NCBI GenBank assembly: GCA_016124635.1 | Contig: WGNJ01000005.1 | Span: forward strand, 124,001 to 188,000 | DNA: 64,000 nucleotides | Reading direction: 5' to 3' | DNA from: Alphaproteobacteria bacterium | GTDB lineage: Bacteria; Pseudomonadota; Alphaproteobacteria; Micropepsales; Micropepsaceae | Shown here: in pieces, positions 52,125 to 60,928 of the stretch | How positions within the stretch are numbered: position 1 is the stretch's first letter | How the letters are laid out: each line of letters starts with the position of its first letter | The notes under the pieces: generated by a model | The model's input: only the letters and a program-made list of their open reading frames with translations | Told to the model about the DNA's origin: nothing | Database searches by the model: none | Position numbers and translations under genes: made by a program

Positions 52125-52790
52125 CTATTCGGCCGCGACCTTCAGCGGGCGGCGCACGGCGGGCGCCTTGCCTGTCAAATAGACGGTGATCATCCGCGAA
52201 AGTTCTTCGGCCAGCGCCCCTGAACGCAAGTCCTCTGCTCGGTGACCGACGGCGTCGTGGACGGCTGTTTCGACGGTCCGTGTCACGAGATAGATCGCAA
52301 GATCGAGGTCGGTAACGCTCAGTTCGCTCCGCCGCGCTTCGAGGAACTCGCGGACACGCTGCGTGCAGCGCGCTTCGTACGCGTGGCGCCAATCGAGTGA
52401 CCCGAGATGCGGCACTTCCTCCGACAACACACGATGCAGCTCGGGATCGATCAGGTGCGCGCGGACGCTCTCTTCGATCAGAGCCCGAACCGTGTCTGCG
52501 ATCGGCCGTTTCGCGGCGTCAGCCGTGATTGCTGCTAGGCCGCGCTCGAGCTCCGCCACGTGTCGGCGCATCAGCTCGCCCAGAAGCGATTCCTTGTTCG
52601 GGAAGTATTGGTAGAGCGATCCGACGCTGACCCCCGCCCTCTCCGCCACCCGGTTCGTGGTGAACGCGTTGTACCCACCCTTGACCAAAATGCGAGCCGC
52701 GGCGTCGAGGATGAGCTCGACCGTCGCGCGCGAACGGTCCTGTGCGGGCATTTTCCGCGGCGATACGCCCGATTTCTTTGCCTTCGCCAT
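52125..52790 (-). CDS. TetR-family transcriptional regulator
   Basis: The 221-residue product has the TetR helix-turn-helix (ATVELILDAAARILVKGGYN, NRVAERAGVSVGSLYQYFPN) and a ligand domain with TetR_C-type helices. ATG 52790 is preceded by a short Lys-rich N-terminus; the frame remains open to 52844 through the operator region, which is unlikely to be coding. Two matched palindromes lie upstream (see operator). It is divergent from an O-methyltransferase gene, the probable target besides itself. Confidence 0.88.
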   Translation of the reverse strand: MAKAKKSGVSPRKMPAQDRSRATVELILDAAARILVKGGYNAFTTNRVAERAGVSVGSLYQYFPNKESLLGELMRRHVAELERGLAAITADAAKRPIADTVRALIEESVRAHLIDPELHRVLSEEVPHLGSLDWRHAYEARCTQRVREFLEARRSELSVTDLDLAIYLVTRTVETAVHDAVGHRAEDLRSGALAEELSRMITVYLTGKAPAVRRPLKVAAE

Positions 52791-52816
52791 GCGACCCGAA
52801 TTGCGAGTAGTGAACC

Positions 52817-52855
52817 TGAGCATTTGCTCGTATAACATGAGCAATAGCTCGTATT
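52817..52855. promoter_or_regulatory. Tandem TetR operator, two palindromes 21 bases apart
   Basis: GAGC-N4-GCTC occurs at 52818-52829 and again at 52839-52850, each preceded by T and followed by GTAT. The 21-base offset equals two helical turns, so two dimers would bind the same face. It lies between the divergent TetR and O-methyltransferase genes. Confidence 0.7.
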
Positions 52856-52928
52856 AGTGATCGATGCAAGCCTGCTGTCACAAAGTGTCCGTATCAACCG
52901 TCATACTGTCAGCGCTGAAGGTTGCCGC

Positions 52929-53630
52929 ATGAACATCCACGTCCCATCCACAAACCACGGTCTGCACGACCCCAAGGTGAAGGCTGCGCTGGAGCGTTTG
53001 CATCGCGCTGCCCGCGGCGACGCATTGGTATTCCTGCGCGGGCTGCCGGACGCCCTCGCCGCCAAGGCACGCGGCAAGTCGCTGTTCGACGGCCTCGAAC
53101 CGCATATGAAGAAGGCCTTCATCCAAATCTCGCATGCCGCCGGCGAGGCCATTTACAACACCGCGCGGGCGATCAACGCCAAGCGCATCGTCGAATTCGG
53201 AACCAGCTTCGGCGTGTCGACGATCTATCTGGCCTGTGCCGTGCGCGACAACGGCGGAGGCAAAGTGGTGGGCAGCGAACTCGAACCGACGAAGGTCGTG
53301 CAGGCGCGGCAAAACATCGCTTCGGCCGGCCTCGAAACATTCGTTGATATTCGTGAAGGCAATGCAATGAAGACGCTCACCGACGTCGAGGCCCCGATTG
53401 ACCTCGTATTACTCGACGGTTGGAAGGACCTCTACATCCCCCTTCTGAAGTTGCTCACGCCGAAGTTACGTCGCGGCTCGGTCGTGTTTGCCGACAACAT
53501 TCATACCTTCAGGAAAACGCTGCGTCCCTACGTCGCGTACCTACGCGATCCGCAAAACGGGTTTGTGACGACCACACTATCGACGGGGTCCGGACTCGAA
53601 TACTCGGTCTACCTCGGTGCGGAGAATTGA
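52929..53630 (+). CDS. O-methyltransferase (caffeoyl-CoA/catechol type)
   Basis: SAM-dependent methyltransferase with 233 residues. Features are AKRIVEFGTSFGVSTIYLAC (motif I), GSELEPTKVVQARQNI, IREGNAMKTL and DLVLLDGWKDLYIPLLKLL, as in the class acting on catechol-like or small phenolic substrates. ATG 52929 gives the family start; earlier in-frame codons lie in the operator. The divergent TetR and its doubled operator suggest ligand-induced expression. The substrate is unknown. Confidence 0.82.
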   Translation: MNIHVPSTNHGLHDPKVKAALERLHRAARGDALVFLRGLPDALAAKARGKSLFDGLEPHMKKAFIQISHAAGEAIYNTARAINAKRIVEFGTSFGVSTIYLACAVRDNGGGKVVGSELEPTKVVQARQNIASAGLETFVDIREGNAMKTLTDVEAPIDLVLLDGWKDLYIPLLKLLTPKLRRGSVVFADNIHTFRKTLRPYVAYLRDPQNGFVTTTLSTGSGLEYSVYLGAEN

Positions 53631-53681
53631 AATGCTGAATTTGATCCCCATTTAGGTAGAGAGGCTTTGGAGAGGGCCCGC

Positions 53682-54359
53682 ATGCGTACGCCCGAAGAGA
53701 CCGCCGGCGAGCCGCGTTACGTTCCGGCGCTCGGCTATCATTTCCTGACGCCGCTTTACGACACGGCGATTGCGCTGATGACGCGCGAGACGACATGGCG
53801 TAAAGCGCTCGTCAAGCAGATCGCGGCGACACCACGCGACGTCGTGCTCGATGTCGGCTGCGGCACCGGCACCCTCGCCGTGATGTTGAAGCGGACGAGC
53901 CCCTACACGACCGTCTATGGCATCGACCCCGATCCCGACGTCCTCGGTCGGGCCGAGATCAAGGCGCGCGACAACGGCACGCTGGTTCACTTCATGAAGG
54001 GCTATGGCGCTGATGTCGCCGAGCGCGCCGCGCCGCTGCGCGTGACCAAGGTGGTCTCCAGCCTCGTGCTTCACCAGGTGCCGCTCGAGGGCAAACGTGA
54101 GATCCTCGCCAACATGCTGGCAGCCCTAAAGCCGGGCGGCGAGATCCACATCGCAGACTACGGCCTGCAGCGCTCGGCCACGATGCGCCTTCTCTTCCGT
54201 CAGATCCAGCATCTCGACGGCTGCGAAGGCACGCAGCCTAATGCCGACGGGATCGTGCCCGTTCTGATGGAAGAGATCGGTTTCGATAACGTGCGCGAAG
54301 ATCGCGTGATCGCGACGCCGACTGGTTCGATATCGCTTTATTCAGGCCGCAGAGCCTGA
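53682..54359 (+). CDS. Class I methyltransferase (UbiE-like)
   Basis: 225-residue SAM-dependent methyltransferase: VVLDVGCGTGTLAVMLKRTS (motif I), GIDPDPDVLGRAEIK, VVSSLVLHQVPLEGK and ALKPGGEIHIADYGL. The start is ATG 53682, with GGAGAGGG six bases before it; the TTG at 53667 overlaps that ribosome site. It follows the O-methyltransferase by 51 bases and may share its promoter. Substrate unknown. It overlaps the convergent gene end by 22 bases. Confidence 0.82.
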   Translation: MRTPEETAGEPRYVPALGYHFLTPLYDTAIALMTRETTWRKALVKQIAATPRDVVLDVGCGTGTLAVMLKRTSPYTTVYGIDPDPDVLGRAEIKARDNGTLVHFMKGYGADVAERAAPLRVTKVVSSLVLHQVPLEGKREILANMLAALKPGGEIHIADYGLQRSATMRLLFRQIQHLDGCEGTQPNADGIVPVLMEEIGFDNVREDRVIATPTGSISLYSGRRA

Positions 54360-55045
54360 ACGCTGGGCATGTCGCTGTAGATCAAGGCGACATGCTCGTC
54401 GGCGGCAATTGACGCAGGCAAGACGACCTGTTGCTTCAGCACATAAGCCCAGCATTGCTGCTGGTCGAAATTGTGCGACTTGCACGACGCCAGATTCGAC
54501 CACTGCTGATCGTAGACGGCTTCGAAGCCGGGCTGCCCTTTCGCCAACTTCTCGAGTCTTGTCGTCGTCCCGAGGGTCACACCGATCTCACCGTAGGCAA
54601 GCTGCACGAGCGCGCCTGCGTAGATCTTGTCGGTGCCCTTCTCAAAGAGCGTGTTGTACGGCTTGGCGAGTTGTTTACGGGCCGCCGCCACGACCTGAGC
54701 ACCCAACTCCGGCGTCATATTGCGCACACGGTAGGCCGTAATGGCTTCGTCGTGGCCCTGCGAGACGAATTCCCGCATCGATATCTCGTCGACCTGCTTG
54801 GCACCCGCCACGATCACGGTCGGGGCACCGCCGTCCGACACAGCGACAATGCCGACATTCGTCAGCGGGCTCGCTGTGGCTTCCAAGATCATCTTATTCG
54901 GAAGCGAGGTCGCCGTCTGAAAGACGAGGTCGCCGTTCTGCCATTCGACCGGCTCGTGCCGCGTCGTCATGTAGGTCAGTATGTAGACGCAGAGGGCGAA
55001 GCCGGCCACGCCGGCACCGATCATCAAGACATCTTGATTGCGCAT
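54338..55045 (-). CDS. YiiX/YebB-like NlpC/P60-superfamily membrane-anchored protein
   Basis: 235-residue protein with one N-terminal membrane segment (MIGAGVAGFALCVYILTYMT). The rest matches the permuted papain-like YiiX group: GDLVFQTATS near the start of the domain, GIVAVSDGGAPTVIVAGAKQ, AARKQLAKPYNTLFE and YAGALVQLAYGEIG. The usual nucleophile and His are not obvious, so activity is uncertain. ATG 55045 is preferred to a GTG at 55057. Probably acts on cell-wall or lipid amides. Confidence 0.66.
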   Translation of the reverse strand: MRNQDVLMIGAGVAGFALCVYILTYMTTRHEPVEWQNGDLVFQTATSLPNKMILEATASPLTNVGIVAVSDGGAPTVIVAGAKQVDEISMREFVSQGHDEAITAYRVRNMTPELGAQVVAAARKQLAKPYNTLFEKGTDKIYAGALVQLAYGEIGVTLGTTTRLEKLAKGQPGFEAVYDQQWSNLASCKSHNFDQQQCWAYVLKQQVVLPASIAADEHVALIYSDMPSVQALRPE

Positions 55046-55159
55046 GGCTTCCCGCACTCATCGATGAGGCGTGAAGGCTGGCACGGGGCGCGTAAACACC
55101 GATGTAACTTTTCGCCGCTGAGATGCCCCAAAACGGGACGGCTCAGCATGTCGCACCGG

Positions 55160-55780
55160 CTAGGTGGCTTGGGCCGTGCCCCAATAGTTGAAGCCGAGCG
55201 GCCGTGGCGTGCTCGGCAGATACATCGTTTCCATCTTCTCGACGGTGAAGCCACCTTCGCGCAGCAGCTGTGGAATGGGTCGTCCGACGTGGCATCCGCC
55301 GGCGATCTTCTTCCACATCGGCGTCATCCAATCCTGCCACTTGCGCACGCTTTCATCCGGCGCCTCACCGTGTTCGCAGAAGATCAAACGTCCGCCCGGC
55401 TTCAACACCCGACGCATGCCCTTGAGCGCACGATTGACGTCGGGGATCGTGCAAAGCGTGTAGGTGACGAGCACCGTATCGACGGATTTGTCCTCGAGCG
55501 GAATCTCTTCGGCCTTCAGGTCCAGAAATTCGAGCGGAAACTTGACCTCGCGCGCCCGCTTCGCCGCTCGCGCGCGCATCTCCTCGGCGGGTTCGAGCCC
55601 CCACAGATGCGTCACTTTCGTCGCGTCGTAGAATGGCAGGTTCTGCCCCGCGCCGAGCCCAATCTCCAGAACACGTCCCTCCGCCAGCGGCACGACTTTG
55701 CGGCGCTGATAGCGGATGGGCTTCGCGCCCATGGCAAATTCAAGCAGCGGCGGCAGCAAATAGCGATCGTAGAATCCCAT
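55160..55780 (-). CDS. Class I methyltransferase (METTL7/UbiE-like)
   Basis: 206-residue SAM-dependent methyltransferase: GRVLEIGLGAGQNLPFYDAT (motif I), GLEPAEEMRARAAKRA, VTYTLCTIPDVNRALKGMRR and LKPGGRLIFCEHGEAPDES. The order C-E-H-G and the late W-K-K-I-A-G-G-C-H are typical of the group that includes animal METTL7 thiol methyltransferases. ATG 55780 is chosen over a GTG at 55807. It is third in a cluster of methyltransferases, but on the other strand. Substrate unknown. Confidence 0.82.
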   Translation of the reverse strand: MGFYDRYLLPPLLEFAMGAKPIRYQRRKVVPLAEGRVLEIGLGAGQNLPFYDATKVTHLWGLEPAEEMRARAAKRAREVKFPLEFLDLKAEEIPLEDKSVDTVLVTYTLCTIPDVNRALKGMRRVLKPGGRLIFCEHGEAPDESVRKWQDWMTPMWKKIAGGCHVGRPIPQLLREGGFTVEKMETMYLPSTPRPLGFNYWGTAQAT

Positions 55781-55848
55781 GTGTTCATGCCCTGGTGTCG
55801 CGGTCACTATATGAGCGGGTGACCGCGTTCACAACGTGGCCTACGTCG

Positions 55849-56652
55849 TTAGCGACCCGTGAATCGCGGCGGACGTTTCTCAAGGAACGACGCGACGCCT
55901 TCGCGAAAATCCTCCGAGCCCTGACAAAGCAGCAGCTGGTCGAAATCGGCAGCGGCCGTCGCTTCGTTTGTCGCAGTCGCTGCGTTGATCGCGAGCTTGT
56001 TCATGCGCACCGGCAAGGGCGGCTTTGCAGCTACCTCCGCGGCAATCGCCAAGGCGCGGTCGAGCGCAAGGCCCGGTTGCGTGGTCTCATCGACGAGGCC
56101 GATGCCACGCGCCTCGTCGCCCGAAATTGCCTGTCCCAAAATGACCAGCCGCTTCGTTCGCGCCGGACCGACGAGGCTCACGAGCCGCGGCAGGCTCCCC
56201 CACGTCATGTTCATGCCGCGGTCGATTTCGGGAATCGATATCTTGGCGTTGCTGCCGGCGACGCGCAGGTCGCAGGCCACCGACAACGCCACGCCGCCGC
56301 CGATGCAATAGCCTTCGATCGCCACAATGGTAAGCGGCGCCAGGCCGGCCCAAGCGCGGCAGAGCCGCGCTCCGAGCGTTTGCCCCTGCCGTCGTTCGGA
56401 CAATCCGGCGCTGGAGAGCTTCGCCGCCTCCGCGTCGCGCAAATCGTATCCGACACAGAACGACCGCGGGTCGCCGGTCAGAACGATCGCCGAGGTTTCG
56501 GCGTCCTCGTCGAACGACGCTGCAACCACAATCAACTGCCGCATCACCTCGCGCGACATGGCATTGCGGCCGTCGCCGCGATCGAAGCGCACGAGCGCCA
56601 CGCGCCCGCGTTGTTCCTTTGTAATGAACGAGCCGAATTTGGTGATGGTCAT
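55849..56652 (-). CDS. Enoyl-CoA hydratase/isomerase family protein
   Basis: 267-residue crotonase-fold protein. The oxyanion-hole segments are SFCVGYDLRDAEAAKLS and EGYCIGGGVALSVACDLRVA, with PEIDRGMNMTWGSLPRLVSL after. The usual catalytic Glu positions are partly altered (GYDLR and RGMNM), so it may be an isomerase, hydrolase or hydratase. ATG 56652 has an AGAGG site; the frame stays open further upstream across the terminator region of the next gene, which cannot be coding. No partner genes of fatty-acid degradation adjoin. Confidence 0.84.
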   Translation of the reverse strand: MTITKFGSFITKEQRGRVALVRFDRGDGRNAMSREVMRQLIVVAASFDEDAETSAIVLTGDPRSFCVGYDLRDAEAAKLSSAGLSERRQGQTLGARLCRAWAGLAPLTIVAIEGYCIGGGVALSVACDLRVAGSNAKISIPEIDRGMNMTWGSLPRLVSLVGPARTKRLVILGQAISGDEARGIGLVDETTQPGLALDRALAIAAEVAAKPPLPVRMNKLAINAATATNEATAAADFDQLLLCQGSEDFREGVASFLEKRPPRFTGR

Positions 56653-56698
56653 GGGAAGCCTCTCTGCTTCCCATGGATCAGAGCACGCTGAGCGCGAC

Positions 56699-56730
56699 AA
56701 AAAAAGAAGGCCGCGTCGGAGGACGCGGCC
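56699..56730 (-). terminator. Rho-independent terminator of the EAL-like gene
   Basis: On the minus strand GGCCGCGTC, four-base loop, GACGCGGCC, then TTC and a run of seven T. It begins about 50 bases after the stop at 56782. A strong terminator separating the gene from the enoyl-CoA hydratase. Confidence 0.88.
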
Positions 56731-56781
56731 CAAGTTCAAGGGACTCCGAGGGGAGAGACCTCGGAGGTAGGAAATCGAACT

Positions 56782-58041
56782 CTAGTCGTTGCGCGGCGCA
56801 GCACGGCGCGGTGTCGGCGCAGGGCCGCCACTTGCACTCTTGCGGCGCTCGACCAACGACTTCATCGGCGGACAGGCCTCGCCGTTCTTCTGCTGACCGA
56901 AGGTCGGCGGCGCGGTCACTTCTTCGTCCTCGACCACGTCTTCCAGATCGGAGGTATCGACCTCCGGCATCTGCGGCTTCGCGGCGGCCTTACGCAGCGA
57001 CGGTGCCGGCTTGGCATCGATCGTCGGCGCACCGACGGCCTGACGGCGGGCCCGCACCGCTTCGAGCGCGCGCTGCATGTCTTCCTTCGAAACGTTTTTG
57101 CCTTCGGCCGGCTCGAGCGGCGCCGGATGCGGCGGCTTCACGTTGGACGCGTGAGCGACCGCAGCGCTTGCCGGCGCACGTGTCGGCAGCGGCTTCGGCG
57201 GCGTCTTCAGCGCGGGCTCCACCGGTGTCGGCGCGACGTCGAGCGCCACGTTGCCGCGTGCCCACGTACCGTCCCACGCCAGAAGTTCGTCTAGGGCCAG
57301 CGGCTTTTGAATCCAAATACCTTGCGCTGCGCTGAAACCCACATATTCGAGGCCGCGCATCATCGCTTCGTCTTCGGCACCGACGGCGACGGCTTCCAAG
57401 CCGTATTGCCGCGCGAAGCGCAGGCGAGCCGCAACGGCGCCGGCGCCCTTGAGGCCGAGACGCTGCGCCAAGCGAATGGTGGCGGTGCCGCCGACTTTGA
57501 CCGACGTGAACGGCATCGGCGAGAACTGGCCGAGATCGACCGGCACGATGCCGCCGCCGTCGAGCGCAACGCCGACGCCGGTTTCCCTTATCGCCAGCAG
57601 AACGGGGCCAAGCGCTTCGGGTTCTTGGGCAAGCGCGCGCTCCGGCACTTCGACAATGACGTGCTCGGGCTTCAACTTGTATTCTTTGATTAGATCGGCG
57701 AGACCCTTAGCAAAGCCTTCGGACATCAGATCCCGCGGACCGACGTTGACCGACACGGTCCAATCGTAACCTGCAGCACGCCAGCGAGCCGCCGCCTTGA
57801 GCGACTCATGGAAGACAAGGCCCGTCAATTCGTTCATACGCCCTTGAGACTCGATGAAATCGAGAAACAGGCCCGGCGGCAGCAGGCCGTAGCTCGGATG
57901 TTGCCAGCGGATGAAGCTCTCAGCGCCCGTAACCTCGCTGGTCGACAAATCGACTTTCGGCTGAAACACCACGCGGAATTCGTTGCGTTGGAAGGCCTGG
58001 TCGATATCAGATGGCGTGAGCCGGAACGTCCTGTCGCTCAT
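56782..58041 (-). CDS. Degenerate EAL-domain protein with disordered C-terminal tail
   Basis: 419-residue protein. Residues 10-250 follow the cyclic-di-GMP phosphodiesterase fold (FRVVFQPKVDLSTSEVTGAE; VSVNVGPRDL; AAQGIWIQKPL). The E-A-L signature is E-S-F (41-43), the metal-binding D-D is D161-G162, the catalytic Glu of V-A-E-G is Gly221, and D of K-I-D is lost, while Lys182 remains. It is probably a binding or protein-interaction domain, not an enzyme. From 250 to the end the chain is Pro/Ala/charged and likely disordered. ATG 58041 follows a plausible site. Confidence 0.82.
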   Translation of the reverse strand: MSDRTFRLTPSDIDQAFQRNEFRVVFQPKVDLSTSEVTGAESFIRWQHPSYGLLPPGLFLDFIESQGRMNELTGLVFHESLKAAARWRAAGYDWTVSVNVGPRDLMSEGFAKGLADLIKEYKLKPEHVIVEVPERALAQEPEALGPVLLAIRETGVGVALDGGGIVPVDLGQFSPMPFTSVKVGGTATIRLAQRLGLKGAGAVAARLRFARQYGLEAVAVGAEDEAMMRGLEYVGFSAAQGIWIQKPLALDELLAWDGTWARGNVALDVAPTPVEPALKTPPKPLPTRAPASAAVAHASNVKPPHPAPLEPAEGKNVSKEDMQRALEAVRARRQAVGAPTIDAKPAPSLRKAAAKPQMPEVDTSDLEDVVEDEEVTAPPTFGQQKNGEACPPMKSLVERRKSASGGPAPTPRRAAPRND

Positions 58042-58173
58042 TTGGGGCAAACCTTTTGCTATGGGCGGCACAGTGCCGATCGGCATAAGGTTTACCGCAG
58101 CACCCCTTAAGGGAGGCTCGTTCGGACCTTTTGCATTTGAATATCTTCAATTTGAAGGATCGAGAGTTCGCCT

Positions 58174-58965
58174 ATGTCGGAAGAGAAAAAACCATCGGCG
58201 CCGCTGCCTGCATCGACAATATTGCTTGTCCGTAATGGTAGCGCGGGCCTCGAAGTTTTTATGGTCAAGCGTCACCATCAAATCGACTTCGCCTCCGGGG
58301 CGTTGGTTTTCCCGGGTGGAAAGGTTGACGCGCACGACCGTGACCCTGCCCTGCGCGCGCACGTCGACGGTGCCGATAAACTCGACGACTTACAGTTAAG
58401 CTTAGCGGCCTGCGCCATCCGTGAAGGGTTCGAGGAGTCGGGGATTCTTCTCGCCCGCCGCACCGGCAGCGGTGACCTAATCAGCGCCGAACACGCCATG
58501 TCTTTGGACGATTGGCGTCCGAAGCTGAATGCGAGCGAAATCGGCCTCGTCGAATTCCTGAGCAAGGAAAAATTGCGCTTGGCCTGTGACACGCTCGTGA
58601 GCTTCGCGCATTGGGTGACCCCTGTTTTCATGCCGAAACGCTTCGACACCTACTTCTATGTGGCCGCCGCGCCATCCGGTCAGCTTGGACGTCACGACGG
58701 TTCGGAGTCCGTCGATTCAGTGTGGGTCAATCCGAACGAGGCCATCGGCGACAAGCGCTGGACCATCATTTTCCCAACCAAGATGAACCTGCTGAAGCTT
58801 GGCGCGGCGAAGACGGCTGAGGAGGCACTCGCCACCGCGCGCAAAACGCCTGTGGTGACGGTGTTGCCGGAGGTCGTCACGCGCGCCGATGGCCGCTACC
58901 TCACGATCCCCGACAACGCGGGCTACGGGAAGGTCGAAGAATCCATGGCGGGCTTCAGAGGCTGA
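58174..58965 (+). CDS. Nudix hydrolase (NUDT19-like)
   Basis: 263-residue hydrolase of nucleoside diphosphates linked to another group. GALVFPGGK (42-50) and REGFEESGILL (83-93) form a Nudix box with the long insertion that marks the NUDT19/RP2 type, whose mammalian members cleave CoA. The N-terminus starts directly with the fold, no targeting signal. It has its own promoter region, divergent from the EAL-like gene. CoA or acyl-CoA hydrolysis is a reasonable guess from the family. Confidence 0.86.
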   Translation: MSEEKKPSAPLPASTILLVRNGSAGLEVFMVKRHHQIDFASGALVFPGGKVDAHDRDPALRAHVDGADKLDDLQLSLAACAIREGFEESGILLARRTGSGDLISAEHAMSLDDWRPKLNASEIGLVEFLSKEKLRLACDTLVSFAHWVTPVFMPKRFDTYFYVAAAPSGQLGRHDGSESVDSVWVNPNEAIGDKRWTIIFPTKMNLLKLGAAKTAEEALATARKTPVVTVLPEVVTRADGRYLTIPDNAGYGKVEESMAGFRG

Positions 58966-58967
58966 AA

Positions 58968-59744
58968 TCAACCCACGCCGTCGACAACAAACTGCTCGGC
59001 CAGGATGCGCTCTTCGAGCGAACGGTCAGGGTCGAACAACATGGTCACCGACGTGTTGACGTCCTCCGAAACGGTCACCGACACGACCTCGCGCACTTCG
59101 GTGTGATCGGCGACCGCGCTCACCGGGCGCTTGTCGGCCTCGAGAATTTCGAACACCACCTCGCAGCGCCGCGGCAGCAAAGCCCCGCGCCACCGGCGCG
59201 GCCGAAACGCACTGATCGGCGTTAGCGCCAGAAGCGGCGCATCGATCGGCAAGATCGGGCCGTGGGCAGACAGATTGTAGGCGGTCGATCCGGCCGCGGT
59301 GGAAAGCAGCGCGCCATCGCAGATCAGCTCGGCAAGGCGCACCCGGCCGTCGATAGAAATACGCAGCTTCGCCGCCTGCCGCGTTTCGCGCAGCAGCGAA
59401 ACTTCGTTGAACGCCTGGGCGTTCTGGACCTTACCGCTCGCGGTCTTCGCCTTCATGCGCAACGGGTGCAAAACCTGCGCATGCGTGATGTCGAGCCGTT
59501 CCATGAGGTCGTTTGAGGAATACTCGTTCATCAAAAACCCGACGGAGCCTCTGTTCATCCCGAAGACCGGGATGTTCTTGCGCGCATATTTGTGCAGCAC
59601 ATGAAGCATGAAGCCATCGCCGCCGAGCGCAACGACCACATCGGCGTCAGTCTTGAAGTTGCCGTAGCGCTTCGCGAGTTCGCGCTGAGCGGCCACCGCT
59701 TCCGGCGCCGTCGAGGCGGTAAAGCAAGGTTTTGAGAAGCGCAT
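58968..59744 (-). CDS. nadK: NAD kinase
   Basis: Phosphorylates NAD to NADP. The 258-residue product starts [20 protein letters not shown] and has the family motifs [20 protein letters not shown] (GGDG), [44 protein letters not shown] and [16 protein letters not shown]. The ATG at 59744 overlaps the moaA stop by one base (TGATG), so translation is coupled. The open frame to 59927 belongs to the moaA region and is not used. Confidence 0.94.
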   Translation of the reverse strand: MRFSKPCFTASTAPEAVAAQRELAKRYGNFKTDADVVVALGGDGFMLHVLHKYARKNIPVFGMNRGSVGFLMNEYSSNDLMERLDITHAQVLHPLRMKAKTASGKVQNAQAFNEVSLLRETRQAAKLRISIDGRVRLAELICDGALLSTAAGSTAYNLSAHGPILPIDAPLLALTPISAFRPRRWRGALLPRRCEVVFEILEADKRPVSAVADHTEVREVVSVTVSEDVNTSVTMLFDPDRSLEERILAEQFVVDGVG

Positions 59745-60769
59745 CAGCCGCCGGTGAGTGACATGTGGCGCGCGACGGCCGGTTTTTGATGGCGGCGATC
59801 GATGATGAAGTCGTGGCCCTTGGGCTTGCGAGAGATCGCCTCGTCGATGGCTGCATGCAGAAGCCCGTCGTCGGAGCTCTCGCGCAATGGCGCACGGAGA
59901 TCGGCGGCATCGTCCTGACCGAGGCACATGTAGAGCGTCCCGGTACAGGTTAGGCGAACACGATTGCAGCTTTCGCAGAAGTTATGGGTCAGCGGTGTAA
60001 TGAATCCGAGGCGCCCGCCGGTCTCACGCACGGTGACGTATCGCGCCGGCCCGCCCGTACGATAATCGCTCTCATCCAGCGTGAAGCGCTGCGCCAACCG
60101 CGATCGCACGACCGACAACGGCAGATATTGGTCTGTGCGATCCTGGTCGATGTCGCCCATCGGCATGGTTTCGATCAACGTAAAGTCGATGCCGCGCCCA
60201 TGCGCCCAGGTCATGATCGTCTCGATCTCGGCTTCGTTGATGGCGCGTAACGCCACCGTATTGATCTTGATCTTGAGGCCGGCGTCTTGTGCCGCCTGAA
60301 TGCCGCCGAGCACCTGATCGAGCTTGCCCCACCTGGTGATCGCAGCGAACCGATCGGGATCGAGCGTATCGAGTGACACATTCACGCGCTTCACACCCGT
60401 GTCCGCGAGTTCCGGCGCAAACCGCGCCAACTGGCTGCCGTTCGTCGTCAGCGTCAGCTCATCGAGCGCGCCCGAACGCAGATGGCGTCCGAGCGATCGC
60501 ACGAGCTTCATGACATCGCGCCGCACCAGCGGCTCGCCGCCGGTCAATCGAAGCTTCCGCACGCCCTTCGCCACGAAGGCCGAACACAATCGGTCCAGCT
60601 CCTCAAGCGTCAGCAAATCCCTCTTCGGCAAGAAGGTCATGTCTTCTGCCATGCAATAGACGCAACGGAAGTCGCAGCGATCGGTCATCGACACGCGCAG
60701 ATATGTGATGGTCCGGCCAAACGGATCAAGCATAGGTGGGAACTTAGCAGGCACGCGCTCGCCGTCCAC
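59744..60769 (-). CDS. moaA: GTP 3',8-cyclase MoaA
   Basis: Radical SAM enzyme making 3',8-cyclo-GTP in molybdenum-cofactor synthesis. The 341-residue product has C32-x3-C36-x2-C39 ([12 protein letters not shown]), [11 protein letters not shown], and the second cluster site [18 protein letters not shown]; it ends in a Gly-Gly pair as usual. The start is ambiguous: GTG 60769 gives the usual N-terminal length, ATG 60733 would remove 12 residues. The presence of a molybdenum hydroxylase subunit at 63358 gives a use for the cofactor. Confidence 0.94.
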   Translation of the reverse strand: MDGERVPAKFPPMLDPFGRTITYLRVSMTDRCDFRCVYCMAEDMTFLPKRDLLTLEELDRLCSAFVAKGVRKLRLTGGEPLVRRDVMKLVRSLGRHLRSGALDELTLTTNGSQLARFAPELADTGVKRVNVSLDTLDPDRFAAITRWGKLDQVLGGIQAAQDAGLKIKINTVALRAINEAEIETIMTWAHGRGIDFTLIETMPMGDIDQDRTDQYLPLSVVRSRLAQRFTLDESDYRTGGPARYVTVRETGGRLGFITPLTHNFCESCNRVRLTCTGTLYMCLGQDDAADLRAPLRESSDDGLLHAAIDEAISRKPKGHDFIIDRRHQKPAVARHMSLTGG

Positions 60770-60805
60770 TCCCCCGGGGCTTGGCGAACGAATGAATCTG
60801 CCGCC

Positions 60806-60843
60806 GGAGACGTGTTATGCCTAAGGAGACGTGGTATGCCTAA
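60806..60843. repeat. 19-base tandem duplication upstream of glpK
   Basis: GGAGACGTG-T/G-TATGCCTAA occurs twice back to back (60806-60824 and 60825-60843), differing at one base. It lies in the moaA-glpK intergenic space about 90 bases before the glpK start. It may be a duplicated operator or a simple slip duplication. Confidence 0.6.
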
Positions 60844-60928
60844 GGCAAGGCGCGGGCCTTATCCGCGACTGTTGCGGCCGGCCCATGATCTGTAGTTTGT
60901 GTCGACTCTCCCCTCAGCGACACCCCCA

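Noticed and set aside
53509..53796. Minus-strand frame between the two methyltransferases
   Set aside because: It overlaps both conserved genes antisense and has no family features.
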